Shown in pieces: positions 8,372 through 16,242 of a stretch of DNA of 64,000 nucleotides. How positions within the stretch are numbered: position 1 is the stretch's first letter; every line of letters starts with the position of its first letter. The stretch lies in contig PKRG01000004.1 of assembly GCA_017577575.1 (NCBI GenBank), positions 1-64,000 on the forward strand. Direction: 5' to 3'. The DNA is from Acidimicrobiia bacterium (GTDB lineage Bacteria; Actinomycetota; Acidimicrobiia; Spongiisociales; ZC4RG35). Under the pieces are notes generated by a model, which searched no databases, was not told the DNA's origin, and saw only the letters and a list, made by a program, of their open reading frames with translations. Position numbers and translations under genes: made by a program.

Positions 8372-8953
8372 ATGAACGATTCCGTGCTGCAGGCGGCAGG
8401 GGTGGCGTTCCTGACCGTCTTCCTCGCCGAGCTGGGCGACAAGTCCCAGCTGCTGGCGTTGTCGCTGTCCGCCCGTTACCGGCGGCCCGTGCTGCTGGCG
8501 GCGGTGCTCACCGCCAGCGCCCTGACGATCGGCGCGGCGGTGCTCGTAGGCGACCTCATCGGCGGGCTGTTGCCGACATGGGTGTTGCGCGCCGGTGCGG
8601 GGATCCTGTTCCTCGTCTTCGCCGCCCTGACTCTCTTCGGCGACGACGAGGAAGAAGCGGACGGCGAACAGGCCGCCACCGCCCGTTCGGGCTTCGTGAC
8701 CGCGGTCCTCGCCTTGTGCGCGGCGGAGTTCGGCGACAAGACCATGGTGTCGACGTTCGCCCTGGCCGCCACCACCTCCGGGCTGGGAGTGTGGATCGGC
8801 GGCACGTTGGGGATGGCGTTGGGCAGCGGACTCGCCGTGCTCATCGGCGCGGCCGTGTGGCAACGGCTCAGCCCTCGAACCGTCCGCTACGTCTCCTCGG
8901 CGCTCTTCGCCGTGGTGGGCGTGGTGCTCCTGCTCGAGGTGTGGCTGGGCTGA
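8372..8953 (+). CDS. GDT1/TMEM165 (UPF0016) family cation transporter
   Basis: A 193-residue, six-helix membrane protein built of two repeats. Each carries the family signature: ELGDKSQ at about residues 20-26 and EFGDKT at about 115-120. Members export or exchange Mn2+ or Ca2+; bacterial versions protect against manganese excess, so that is the likely role. I start at the ATG at 8372, just before the first hydrophobic helix (MNDSVLQAAGVAFLTVFLAE). The acidic loop between the repeats (DDEEEADGE) is typical of the family. Divergent from ku, convergent with the winged-helix gene; no metal-responsive riboswitch is evident in the 90-base gap. Confidence 0.9.
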   Translation: MNDSVLQAAGVAFLTVFLAELGDKSQLLALSLSARYRRPVLLAAVLTASALTIGAAVLVGDLIGGLLPTWVLRAGAGILFLVFAALTLFGDDEEEADGEQAATARSGFVTAVLALCAAEFGDKTMVSTFALAATTSGLGVWIGGTLGMALGSGLAVLIGAAVWQRLSPRTVRYVSSALFAVVGVVLLLEVWLG

Positions 8954-8971
8954 CAGGGATCGGGACGCCCG

Positions 8972-10060
8972 TCACTCCTCCCAGTCCTCCACGGCCACGT
9001 CGAAGTCGCTGCCGGGCCGAGCGAGGAAGGAGGCGAGACGGCCCGCTTCCTCGGCCACCTCCCTGACCGCCCTGCGGTTCCGCACCGCCAGCTTCACCGT
9101 CAGCTGGAACCGGTCGCGGCTCTGCTCGCGCCTCCAGTTCCCGGACAGGAAACCGTCGACCAGGACCGAGCCCATCGTCCAGGTCGGCCGGGCCGGGCCT
9201 GCCGTCCGGGAGCGGTCGGCGTGGGCCAGCAAGGCGTTGTCGAACTCGGGCAGGAACCGCACCGGCGCTTCGGCGTCGGGGGCCGGCCGGGGAGCGTCGG
9301 GCAGGTCGAACAGCTCCCGCCCTTTCTCGTCCCGGAACACCACCAGCCGGGGACGCAGCCTCTCGAACACCTCCGCCAGACCGGCGAGGTTGGACCATGC
9401 CCGTGCGTCGGAGACGGTCGCCGGCCCGAAGGCGGCCAGGTAGCGGAGCATCAGCTCCTCGACCCGGGACGACGGATCCGGGCCTTCCCCCAGCCAGTCG
9501 ACAGCGAGTGCCCAGCGCGCCGAGCCTGATCGACGCCACAAGCCGCGTGGCGGTACCTGGACCACGGGTGTCAGGTAGGTGACGGCCTGGGCCATCGATG
9601 CGGGGTCGACGCCGGGAAACTCGGTCTCGAGGAGCCGGGCCATCTCCGCTCTGGTCAGCGGTCCGTCGGAGAGGGCCTCGCGGCCCAGTCGGAGCACGCG
9701 GTCGAGGTCGACACCATCGAGGTTCCTGGCGAACGGAGTGGACCTGAACACCCGCTCGAACACGGTCCGTGTCGCATTGGCGAACAGCGGGTAGTCGGCG
9801 GCACTGACCAGGTGGATCGTCGCTCGCATCAACGGGGCGCGCACCGCCCGCCGCTCCTCGATGTGTCGGCTGAGTCGTTCGGGATCGAAGCCATCCAACC
9901 TAGACCAGAGGCCGATGTAGGGATCGGTGGGTGTTTGGGCCTGCAATCCGGCCAGCGATTCGACCGCGTCCAACGGCTCGAGCGGCACCCGATCCAGGAG
10001 CATCTGCCGGCTGAGGGTCGCCCGATTGAGCTCGCGTGTCGTCAGCACCGGCAGGGACAT
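8972..10060 (-). CDS. winged-helix DNA-binding protein, AlkZ/YcaQ-like (HTH_42)
   Basis: A 362-residue soluble protein of the HTH_42 family. It has the tandem winged-helix layout and the family segment LAGLQAQTPTDPYIGLWSRL near residues 36-55. The Q-A-Q triad there matches the QxQ catalytic motif of AlkZ-type DNA glycosylases, which unhook interstrand crosslinks or remove alkylated bases. The later LPEFDNALLAHADRSR segment is also typical. The start is the ATG at 10060 (MSLPVLTTRELNRATLSRQM); upstream in-frame sequence lies in the divergent promoter region. It may be a DNA repair glycosylase, but many homologues of this actinobacterial branch are untested, so activity is inferred. Confidence 0.85.
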   Translation of the reverse strand: MSLPVLTTRELNRATLSRQMLLDRVPLEPLDAVESLAGLQAQTPTDPYIGLWSRLDGFDPERLSRHIEERRAVRAPLMRATIHLVSAADYPLFANATRTVFERVFRSTPFARNLDGVDLDRVLRLGREALSDGPLTRAEMARLLETEFPGVDPASMAQAVTYLTPVVQVPPRGLWRRSGSARWALAVDWLGEGPDPSSRVEELMLRYLAAFGPATVSDARAWSNLAGLAEVFERLRPRLVVFRDEKGRELFDLPDAPRPAPDAEAPVRFLPEFDNALLAHADRSRTAGPARPTWTMGSVLVDGFLSGNWRREQSRDRFQLTVKLAVRNRRAVREVAEEAGRLASFLARPGSDFDVAVEDWEE

Positions 10061-10258
10061 GGCGGCCAGGATAAGGAACGTCCTCTCCGGATCGGCATCA
10101 CGGTGGTCTACGTCGATTAGCGTGTAACGATGCTCGGAACCATGTGGGGGTTCGTGGGAAAGGAAGAAGCGGCCCCGCAGGCCGGGCTCCCCGCGTGTCG
10201 ATCCGCCCAGAAAGCGAGCGTTCGCCCCTACCTCCGTCCCTCGGCCTAGGCGGCACCC

Positions 10259-11131
10259 ATGCTCTCGCATCGACCTCATGAGCGCACTCTGGCGGCCATA
10301 CGGCGCTGGGATCCGCTCGCATGGATCCTGCTGAGCCACGGCGTGGCCATGTCCCTGGCCGGCGAGACCGCGTCGCCGCTGCTCGTCTCGACGTTGTCGG
10401 TGGCCCTGGCCGTGTCCCGACTGGCGCTGGGATGGTGGGGCCGCCACGACGTCACCCGGATCCAGTTCGCACGGTCACTGGTGTCGATCGTTCTCGCCTA
10501 CGCCGTGCTGGTCGTCGACGGCGGCGTGGAGTCGCCCTTCTTCTTCTGGGTCCTGCTCATCCTCGGCTGGCAGGTCCTCGACCTGCCGCAGCGCCTGTTC
10601 CGCTATCTCGGTTTCACGGCGATCGCCGCCTACCTGATCGTGGTGCTGATCACGGTGGAGCTGACGGCGCCGGCCCTGTTCCGGGCGTCGTTGCTCGCCG
10701 CCTTCGTGTTCGTCCTGAGCTTGGGCCGGTGGATGCTCGACATTCGGGAAGCAGAGGTCGCTCGCCTCGACGAAGTCGTCAAGGGGATCATGAACGACGC
10801 CCCCCTGGCCGTGGCGGTGTTCGATCACGACCGCGAGACGCTGCTCTACGCCAACGCCGCCGCTCACTCGATCGGGATCGCCTCACTCGACGACATGGCC
10901 CACCTGCTGCTGGAAGAGGAGAACCGCACCGGCCCCGTCACGACCCTGGCCGATTTGGTGATGGGTGCGGGGTTCCGCCGCTCCACGGTCCGTGCGTACC
11001 GCCACATACGCGAGGGCTCGACGTATCGCATCGGATACCACCCCCGGATGGTCGACGGGGCGCCGCCGATCGTCGTCGTGTACGGGCTGGTCGACGACGA
11101 GCCGGGAACGATGACCTGGACGGATCAGTAG
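10259..11131 (+). CDS. membrane sensor with PAS domain and no output domain
   Basis: 290 residues. Residues 18-165 form about five or six hydrophobic helices (WILLSHGVAMSLAGETA, LVSIVLAYAVLVV, FFFWVLLILGWQVL, GFTAIAAYLIVVLITVEL). Residues 175-285 read as a PAS fold (MNDAPLAVAVFDHDRETLLY then ANAAAHSIG, ending in a strand IVVVYGLVDDEPG). No histidine kinase, GGDEF or other output domain follows before the stop. It may act through a partner or be the sensor half of a lost two-domain protein; the end looks natural rather than frameshifted. The ligand is unknown. Its 3' end overlaps a small convergent zinc-ribbon gene by 7 bases. Confidence 0.7.
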   Translation: MLSHRPHERTLAAIRRWDPLAWILLSHGVAMSLAGETASPLLVSTLSVALAVSRLALGWWGRHDVTRIQFARSLVSIVLAYAVLVVDGGVESPFFFWVLLILGWQVLDLPQRLFRYLGFTAIAAYLIVVLITVELTAPALFRASLLAAFVFVLSLGRWMLDIREAEVARLDEVVKGIMNDAPLAVAVFDHDRETLLYANAAAHSIGIASLDDMAHLLLEEENRTGPVTTLADLVMGAGFRRSTVRAYRHIREGSTYRIGYHPRMVDGAPPIVVVYGLVDDEPGTMTWTDQ

Positions 11132-11394
11132 CGGGCGCTGATCCCTCGGCGCAGACGCCAGCCGCGGCGGGCCGCCGGAGCTCGAGGCCGGACCAGCGGA
11201 TCGATCGACCGCTCGACACCGGACTCGTCGATGTACCCGATCAGGCGGTAGTAGGTGTCGCACGCCCCGCACACGATGTGCGTCAACGGGTAGCTGGCGA
11301 GGAAGTCCTCGACCGTTTTCAGTTCGTCACCCGCTCCGACGATGGCACTCCGCCGGTCGGGTGGACATGCGCATTCGATGAAGAAGGCCAGCAC
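11125..11394 (-). CDS. small putative zinc-ribbon protein
   Basis: About 89 residues with two cysteine pairs, ECACP near the N-terminus and VCGACDTYY in the middle, that could form a zinc ribbon. A helical segment (LKTVEDFLASYPLTHIVC) lies between and a basic tail (RRGWRLRRGISARY) ends the protein. The start is unsure: GTG at 11394 is the likeliest because it places the first cysteine pair ten residues in. Composition is unlike a random antisense frame, but no family is recognised. It overlaps the end of the PAS sensor gene convergently. Confidence 0.45.
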   Translation of the reverse strand: MLAFFIECACPPDRRSAIVGAGDELKTVEDFLASYPLTHIVCGACDTYYRLIGYIDESGVERSIDPLVRPRAPAARRGWRLRRGISARY

Positions 11395-11491
11395 CGCGCC
11401 CGGCAATCTAGCCCCACACCCCCGGCCCGCCGTAGGTCGCGAGTCCGGTTTCCCCACGCACAAACCCCCGGGGAACTGCCACGATCAGCAC

Positions 11492-13165
11492 GTGAGACTC
11501 TCCGATTCGGCACCTCCCGACCGGCGGACACGGCGCGAGTTCGCCCGACGCCTGTGGCGGCTCGCCGAGGTGGTGCAGGCAGCGGATCGGCGGCGGTCCT
11601 TCCGGGCGCGGGCGTTCCGGGCCGCGGTGTGGTCCCTCGACTCCCTCCCCGCCGACCTGGACGCACCACCGGACGCGATGCGCCGGGTGGAGGGCATCGG
11701 CGAGGGCATCGTCCGCCTGATCGAGGAGTTCCGCACCACCGGCACACTGGCGGAGCTGCAGCGCCTGCATCCCCGGTTCCCCGCCGAGGTGCAGAAGCTC
11801 TCCCGGCTCCCCCGCATGACCCCTGCGCGCCTCGAGGAGCTGAAGGCCCTCGGCGTGGACACCGTCACCGACCTGGCGGCCGCCATCGACACCGGGGCGT
11901 ACACGATCGTCGACGGTATCGGGCCGGCGACCGCCGAGAAGTGGGCGGCGATCCTCGCCCTGGGTCCCTCTCCGGGGGCGGTGCCGGCCCATCAGGCGTC
12001 CGTCACCGCGTCGATGCTTCGCCGCCATCTCGAGCGGCATCTCCCCGGCGACGAGGTGAGGGTGGCCGGAGCGGTGCGACGCCTGGACGAGTGGGTGGAT
12101 CGGATCGACCTCGTGGTCGCCACCGACGACCCGGCCCGGATCGTCGGCTTCCTCGAGGACTCGGCCGCAGTCGCATCGACTGCCTCCGAGCCGGGCTGGG
12201 CCGTCGATCTCGTCACCCACGACCGGATACCCGCCGCCGTGCGGCTCACCGACCGGCAGGCGGCCGGCACCGCCCTGGTGCGCTGGACCGGCCCCGACGA
12301 GCACGTACGCAGCCTCGGGATCTCCGACGACGCCCCGCATCGCACCGAAGAGGACGTCTACCGGTGGGTGGGGATGCCACCGATCCCCGCTCCGGCGCGG
12401 GTGCGGCCGGACGCGGCCGCCGGGTCGATCCGGCTGGAGGACGTCCGCGGCGACCTGCACGTCCACACCGACTGGTCGCCCGACGGCCACATGTCGCTGG
12501 TGGAAGCGGGCGAACGCGCCCTCGCCCGCGGCTACGAGTACCTGGTGGTCACCGACCACACATTCGGCCTGCGTTTCGGCGGTCTCGATGCGGCGGGGCT
12601 GCGTCGGCAGCGCCGGATCGTCGAGGAGGCGCGGCGCCTGCTGCCGAGCCTCCACATCCTCCACGGCGCCGAGGTCAACATCGACGCCGAGGGAGGGATC
12701 GACCTGGACGACGAGACGCTCGCGTTCCTGGATTTCGTGGTGGCGGGCGCCCATTCCCACTTCGACCTGCCCCGGGACCTCCAGACCGCCCGTCTCGTCA
12801 CCGCCGTCGGCCACCCAGCCGTCGACGTGCTCGCCCACCCCACGGGCCGGCGGATCGGGATACGGCCGGGTTTCGACGTCGATCTGCGGGCGGTCTTCGA
12901 GGCCGCCGCCGAGACGGGCACCGCCCTGGAGGTCAACGGCCACCGGGACCGCATGGACCTGTCCGCCGACTTCGCTTCCGAGGCGGCCCGGGCCGGGGTG
13001 CGTCTCGCGGCCGACAGCGACACCCACCGGCCCGCCGAGTTCGACAACATGGCGGTGGCGGTCGGGATCATGCAGCGCGCCGGCGTACGACGGGACGGGG
13101 TGGTCAACGCAGCCCCACTGGACTCCTTCCTCGCCTGGATCGAACAGCGACGGAGCCGTCTCTAG
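11492..13165 (+). CDS. polX: PolX-like protein: HhH and PHP domains, degenerate polymerase site
   Basis: 557 residues, family-typical length. Residues 1-165 hold helix-hairpin-helix motifs (MRRVEGIGEGIVRLIEEF and IVDGIGPATAEKW). The central polymerase-X palm is decayed: GAVRR at 193-197 is kept, but the following GDID carboxylate motif reads D-R-I-D (203-206), so one catalytic Asp is an Arg. The C-terminal PHP phosphoesterase domain (323-557) looks intact: HVHTDWSPDG, VTDHT, GAEVNI, AGAHSHFD, VLAHPTGRRIG, an EVNGHRDRMDL strand and ADSDTH supply the metal ligands. I infer a nuclease or phosphatase acting in repair rather than a working polymerase. GTG at 11492 is chosen because it precedes RLSDSAPPDRRTRREFARRL; earlier in-frame starts lie in the intergenic region. 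Confidence 0.88.
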   Translation: MRLSDSAPPDRRTRREFARRLWRLAEVVQAADRRRSFRARAFRAAVWSLDSLPADLDAPPDAMRRVEGIGEGIVRLIEEFRTTGTLAELQRLHPRFPAEVQKLSRLPRMTPARLEELKALGVDTVTDLAAAIDTGAYTIVDGIGPATAEKWAAILALGPSPGAVPAHQASVTASMLRRHLERHLPGDEVRVAGAVRRLDEWVDRIDLVVATDDPARIVGFLEDSAAVASTASEPGWAVDLVTHDRIPAAVRLTDRQAAGTALVRWTGPDEHVRSLGISDDAPHRTEEDVYRWVGMPPIPAPARVRPDAAAGSIRLEDVRGDLHVHTDWSPDGHMSLVEAGERALARGYEYLVVTDHTFGLRFGGLDAAGLRRQRRIVEEARRLLPSLHILHGAEVNIDAEGGIDLDDETLAFLDFVVAGAHSHFDLPRDLQTARLVTAVGHPAVDVLAHPTGRRIGIRPGFDVDLRAVFEAAAETGTALEVNGHRDRMDLSADFASEAARAGVRLAADSDTHRPAEFDNMAVAVGIMQRAGVRRDGVVNAAPLDSFLAWIEQRRSRL

Positions 13166-13175
13166 TGTCGGTGGC

Positions 13176-13682
13176 ATGGAGACGAGAGACGTGCTCCTCG
13201 ACGCCTTCGGGCGGATCAGAGGAGAGGTGGGGAGGGTGCTCTCCGGAGCGCCCGAGGACCTGCTCTTCTACCGGCCGGATCCCGACGCCAACTCCGTGGC
13301 GTGGCTGATCTGGCACCTGACGCGGGTGATGGACGATCACGTCTGTGAGATCGCCGGCCGCGAGCAGGTGTGGATCGCCGACGGCTGGGCCGAGAGGTTC
13401 GGGCTCCCGTTCCCGGTGAGCGAGACCGGCTACGGCCACTCGAGCGAGCGGGTCGGCCAGGTGCGGGCATCGGCCGACCTGCTCGGCGGTTACCACGACG
13501 CCGTCCAAGAGGCGTGCACCGCCTATCTGGAGAGTTTCGACCCGACCGAGCTGGACAGGATCATCGACACCCGCTGGGACCCGCCGGTCAGTGTCGGCGT
13601 GCGGCTGGTGAGCGTCATCAGCGACTGCCTGCAGCACGTCGGTCAGGCGGCTTACGTCAAGGGCATGTTCGGCCGTCGCTGA
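13176..13682 (+). CDS. DinB-like protein (DUF664, mycothiol-dependent transferase type)
   Basis: 168 residues, four-helix DinB fold. The metal-site histidines are visible in NSVAWLIWHLTRVMDDHV and near the end in SDCLQHVGQAAYVKGM, the usual family positions. Members of this branch (DUF664/DinB_2) include mycothiol-, bacillithiol- or glutathione-dependent enzymes, and many have no assigned substrate. It starts 10 bases after the PolX stop, so it is probably cotranscribed with it. It ends 3 bases before the convergent AI-2E remnant. Confidence 0.85.
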   Translation: METRDVLLDAFGRIRGEVGRVLSGAPEDLLFYRPDPDANSVAWLIWHLTRVMDDHVCEIAGREQVWIADGWAERFGLPFPVSETGYGHSSERVGQVRASADLLGGYHDAVQEACTAYLESFDPTELDRIIDTRWDPPVSVGVRLVSVISDCLQHVGQAAYVKGMFGRR

Positions 13683-13685
13683 GGA

Positions 13686-14674
13686 TCACGGGAGCGGCCG
13701 GCTGCGGCCGCGCCGACGGCGGGGCAGTGAGGAGGTGGCGGCGTCTTCACGGACCTTGTCGAGCCGCGTGCTGATCAGGTACTGCTCCACGGCGATCTTG
13801 ACCATCGCCGCCACCGGCAGCGCCAACAACGCGCCGGTCACACCCGCCAGAGTGCCACCGACCATGACGGCGATGATGACGGCGGCCGGGCTCAGGTCGA
13901 TGGCGCGGGTCATGACCCGGGGCTGCACCAAGTAGTTCTCGACAGTTGGTAGGCGGTGAGGAAGGCGGCGACCGCCACGACCATGCCCACCCCCTGCTGG
14001 GCGGCGACCGCCACCGTCGGCACCGCTCCGATGAAGGCACCGACGATGGGGATGAGGTCGGTCAGCGCCACCCACAGGGCGAGGACCAGCGGGAAGTCGA
14101 GCCCCATCAGCTGGAACGCGGCGAAGCTGACGACCCCGGCGACGAGGGAGACTGTGAGGTTTCCGAGGATGTAGCCGGATATGCGCTCCGTCGACTCGTT
14201 GACCAGACGCAGGAGGTCGGCTCTCTCCTCCCGGCGCACGAGCCTCAGCACCCAGTTCTTCATCCGGGGGATGGCGTAGGCGAAGTACGGGACGAGCACC
14301 CCCACCGTGAAGAGGTTGAAGATCGTCGCCGCCGCCGTGCCGACCGTGCGGGTCACCATCTCCTGGTCCTCGGTCATCATCTCCGAGAACTGGAGCCGGT
14401 CGGCGAGCACCGCGCCGAGGCCGCCCATGTCCCGCAACTCCTCCCGGATCTGCGGCAGAGTGGAGGCGATGGCGTCCGCCTGGTCGATGGCGGTGGGGAC
14501 GATGACGAGGGCTCCGGCGACCAGCGCGGTGGTGACCAGGACGATGATCGTCGCCAACGCCCAGCCCCGGCCGAGACCCCGGTCTTCGAAGAACTGGATG
14601 GTCGGCTGGAGGCCGAGGGCGATCACGAGCGAGGCGAACACGACCAGCAACACACCCTGCAGGAGCAGCACCAT
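13686..14674 (-). pseudogene. AI-2E family transporter, frameshifted and short at the 5' end
   Basis: Most of an AI-2E/PerM-type permease, but split over two frames. From ATG 14674 it reads LLVVFASLVIALGLQPTIQF, ..., VPYFAYAIPRMKNWVLRLVR, ..., GYILGNLTVSLVAGVVSFAA and ALTDLIPIVGAFIGAVPT up to AAFLTAYQ. It then shifts at about 13,946 into the frame carrying TVENYLVQPRVMTRAIDLSP and LALPVAAMVKIAVEQYL to the stop at 13,686. One base appears to be missing (CAACTGTC where a codon for Thr is expected). The first transmembrane helix usual in the family is short or lacking. This is either a real pseudogene or a consensus error at the shift. Confidence 0.75.
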
Positions 14675-14692
14675 CCGCAGGGCGACGACGAC

Positions 14693-15736
14693 CTGTTGGA
14701 GGCGGGCTTCTACGCCGCCTTCCTGGGCAACACCGACACGGCCCCTCCATGGCTGACCATCCTCGCCTTCCGCTGGCTCCTCTTCCGCGTCGAGTTCGGG
14801 GCAGGGATGATCAAGATGCGCGGCGACCCGTGCTGGCGGGACCTCACGTGCCTGTACTACCACCACGAGACCCAGCCGATGCCGGGACCGACTTCGCGTT
14901 GGTTCCATCATCTCCCGCCGCTGCTCCACCGCATCGAGGTCGCCGCCAACCACGTCGCCCAACTGGCGGTGCCGTTCTCGCTGTTCCTCCCGCAGCCGCT
15001 GGCGGGGGTCGGCGCGCTGGGCGTGATCGTGACGCAGGCCTATCTCATCGTGTCCGGCAACTACGCGTGGCTCAACTGGCTGACCCTGTTGCTCGCCTTC
15101 GCGGCGCTGCCCGACTCGTGGTTCGCTGCCCTGGGGTGGGCGGCGGCCCCCGGGGCGGCTGTGTCCGCGGCGTGGTTCGATGCCCTCACCGTTGCCCTGG
15201 CCGCGGTCGTCGTCTGGCTCAGCCGGCATCCGGTGCGCAACCTCCTCGGCCGCCGCCAGCTGATGAACTACGCCTTCAACCGGCTGCACTTGGTGAACAC
15301 CTACGGTGCCTTCGGCAGCGTGACCCGCCGTCGCCGGGAGCTGATCATCGAGGGCCTCCTGGATGAGGGCGGCGAGTGGAACGCGTACGAGTTCAAGGGG
15401 AAGCCGGGGGACCCGTATCGCCGGCCCCGTCAGTGGGCGCCGTACCACCTGAGGCTCGACTGGCTGATGTGGTTCGTGCCGTTGTCGTGGAGCTATGCGG
15501 GCAGGTGGCTGGACGCCCTGATCGAGAAGCTGTTCGAAGCCGATCCCGCGACGCTGCGCCTGCTAGCCCGGGACCCGTTCGAGGGGCGTCCGCCCGCCCG
15601 CATCCGCGGCCGTATCGTGGACTACCGCTACTCGACCCGCCAGGAAAGGAAGGAAACCGGCCGGTTCTGGATCACGGGTGACTCCCGGGTGGTCTTCGAC
15701 GTTCCCCGTCCGTCTCGGCTCGACTCGCCCGGGTGA
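14693..15736 (+). pseudogene. lipase maturation factor family protein, 5'-truncated
   Basis: About 347 codons of an LMF1/LMF2-type membrane protein. Family segments are strong: LLEAGFYAAFLG, FRWLLFRVEFGAGMIKMRGD then PCWRDLTCLYYHHETQPMPG, FHHLPPLLHR, VQ-like TYGAFGSV and the EWNAYEFKGKPGDPYRRPRQ to WAPYHLRLDWLMWF block that ends these proteins. Homology begins abruptly at LLEAG (14,693), whereas complete relatives have roughly 120-140 further residues with the first membrane helices upstream. Upstream sequence is instead the antisense of the AI-2E permease. No ribosome binding site is evident; TTG 14696 is the first possible start. Its 3' end overlaps the cupin gene by 65 bases. Confidence 0.75.
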
Positions 15737-16184
15737 GCCGCGTGATCTCGTCGGCGGCAGCCGGGCAGAGGCGGATGAGCTCCTGTCGGTCGCCCAGCTC
15801 GAACCCCGCCTCGTCGAACGGGGGCGCCATGGTCGTGCCGAGGAGGGTCCACTCGCCGGTGGTCTCGGCCGCCATCCAGGTGCCCGGCTCGACGATCCGG
15901 ATCGGCCGCTGGCCCGACCGCAGTTCCATTCCGAGTGTGTGACGGGTCACCCGACCGTCTCCGTCGATCAGGACCAGGAGCGCCGGGTCGCCGCCGTAGT
16001 AGTGCCACAGCTCGGGCCGATCCAGCCGGTGGAACGCGGAGAAGTCCCCCGGACGGAGAAGAAAATAGATGGCGCTGCCGTAGTCGTTGCCCCATACCCG
16101 GCGGAACATGCCGCCCTCCTCAGCAAGAGGCTCCAGGCCGAGGAGCTCGACGATGTCTTCGCCGGTCAGATGAGTATCGGGCAT
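15672..16184 (-). CDS. cupin, DUF985 family
   Basis: A 170-residue small-molecule-binding cupin of the DUF985 (YML079-like) family. It shows GGMFRRVWGN, SAIYFLLRPGDFSAFHRLDR, PELWHYYGGDP, VEPGTWMAAETTGEWTLLGT and PPFDEAGFELGDRQELI, in the family order. The biochemical role is unknown; the fold suggests sugar or nucleotide-like ligands. I start at ATG 16184; a GTG 21 bases upstream is possible. The start codon lies inside a near-copy of the TTGTCTGACAA palindrome, so it is probably under the control of the divergent GntR regulator. Confidence 0.85.
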   Translation of the reverse strand: MPDTHLTGEDIVELLGLEPLAEEGGMFRRVWGNDYGSAIYFLLRPGDFSAFHRLDRPELWHYYGGDPALLVLIDGDGRVTRHTLGMELRSGQRPIRIVEPGTWMAAETTGEWTLLGTTMAPPFDEAGFELGDRQELIRLCPAAADEITRLTRASRAETDGERRRPPGSHP

Positions 16185-16193
16185 GTCTGACAA
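16183..16193. promoter_or_regulatory. one-mismatch copy of the GntR-type operator palindrome
   Basis: ATGTCTGACAA, differing at one end base from the perfect palindrome TTGTCTGACAA found at 17007 and 23581. It covers the start codon of the leftward cupin gene and lies 50 bases before the GntR gene start, a position suited to autoregulation and control of the cupin. Confidence 0.55.
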
Positions 16194-16208
16194 GCTTGGA
16201 AGCACAAC

Positions 16209-16219
16209 GACAAGTTGTC
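16209..16219. promoter_or_regulatory. inverted half-site palindrome in the gntR promoter region
   Basis: GACAAGTTGTC contains the same half-sites (GACAA and TTGTC) as the regulon palindrome but in the opposite order around a single central base. It sits 24 bases before the regulator start. It may be a second contact site, or chance. Confidence 0.35.
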
Positions 16220-16242
16220 AATCGAGGCGGTATGGTGCCGCC

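Noticed and set aside
6584..8863. A 759-codon leftward open frame running through ku in another frame.
   Set aside because: Only its last 239 codons match a protein family; the rest is a shadow of ku and the GDT1 gene with Arg/Gly/Pro-rich composition.
10321..13308. A 995-codon rightward open frame over the PAS sensor and PolX genes.
   Set aside because: It is a frame-shifted shadow: Arg/Pro/Gly-rich, no domain, and the alternative frames hold clear protein families.
13946..15736. A single long rightward open frame of 596 codons covering both the AI-2E antisense and the LMF gene, which might be read as one fused protein.
   Set aside because: The first 249 codons are the complement of recognisable permease sequence and are His/Arg/Gly-rich with no domain; only the part after 14,693 is protein-like.
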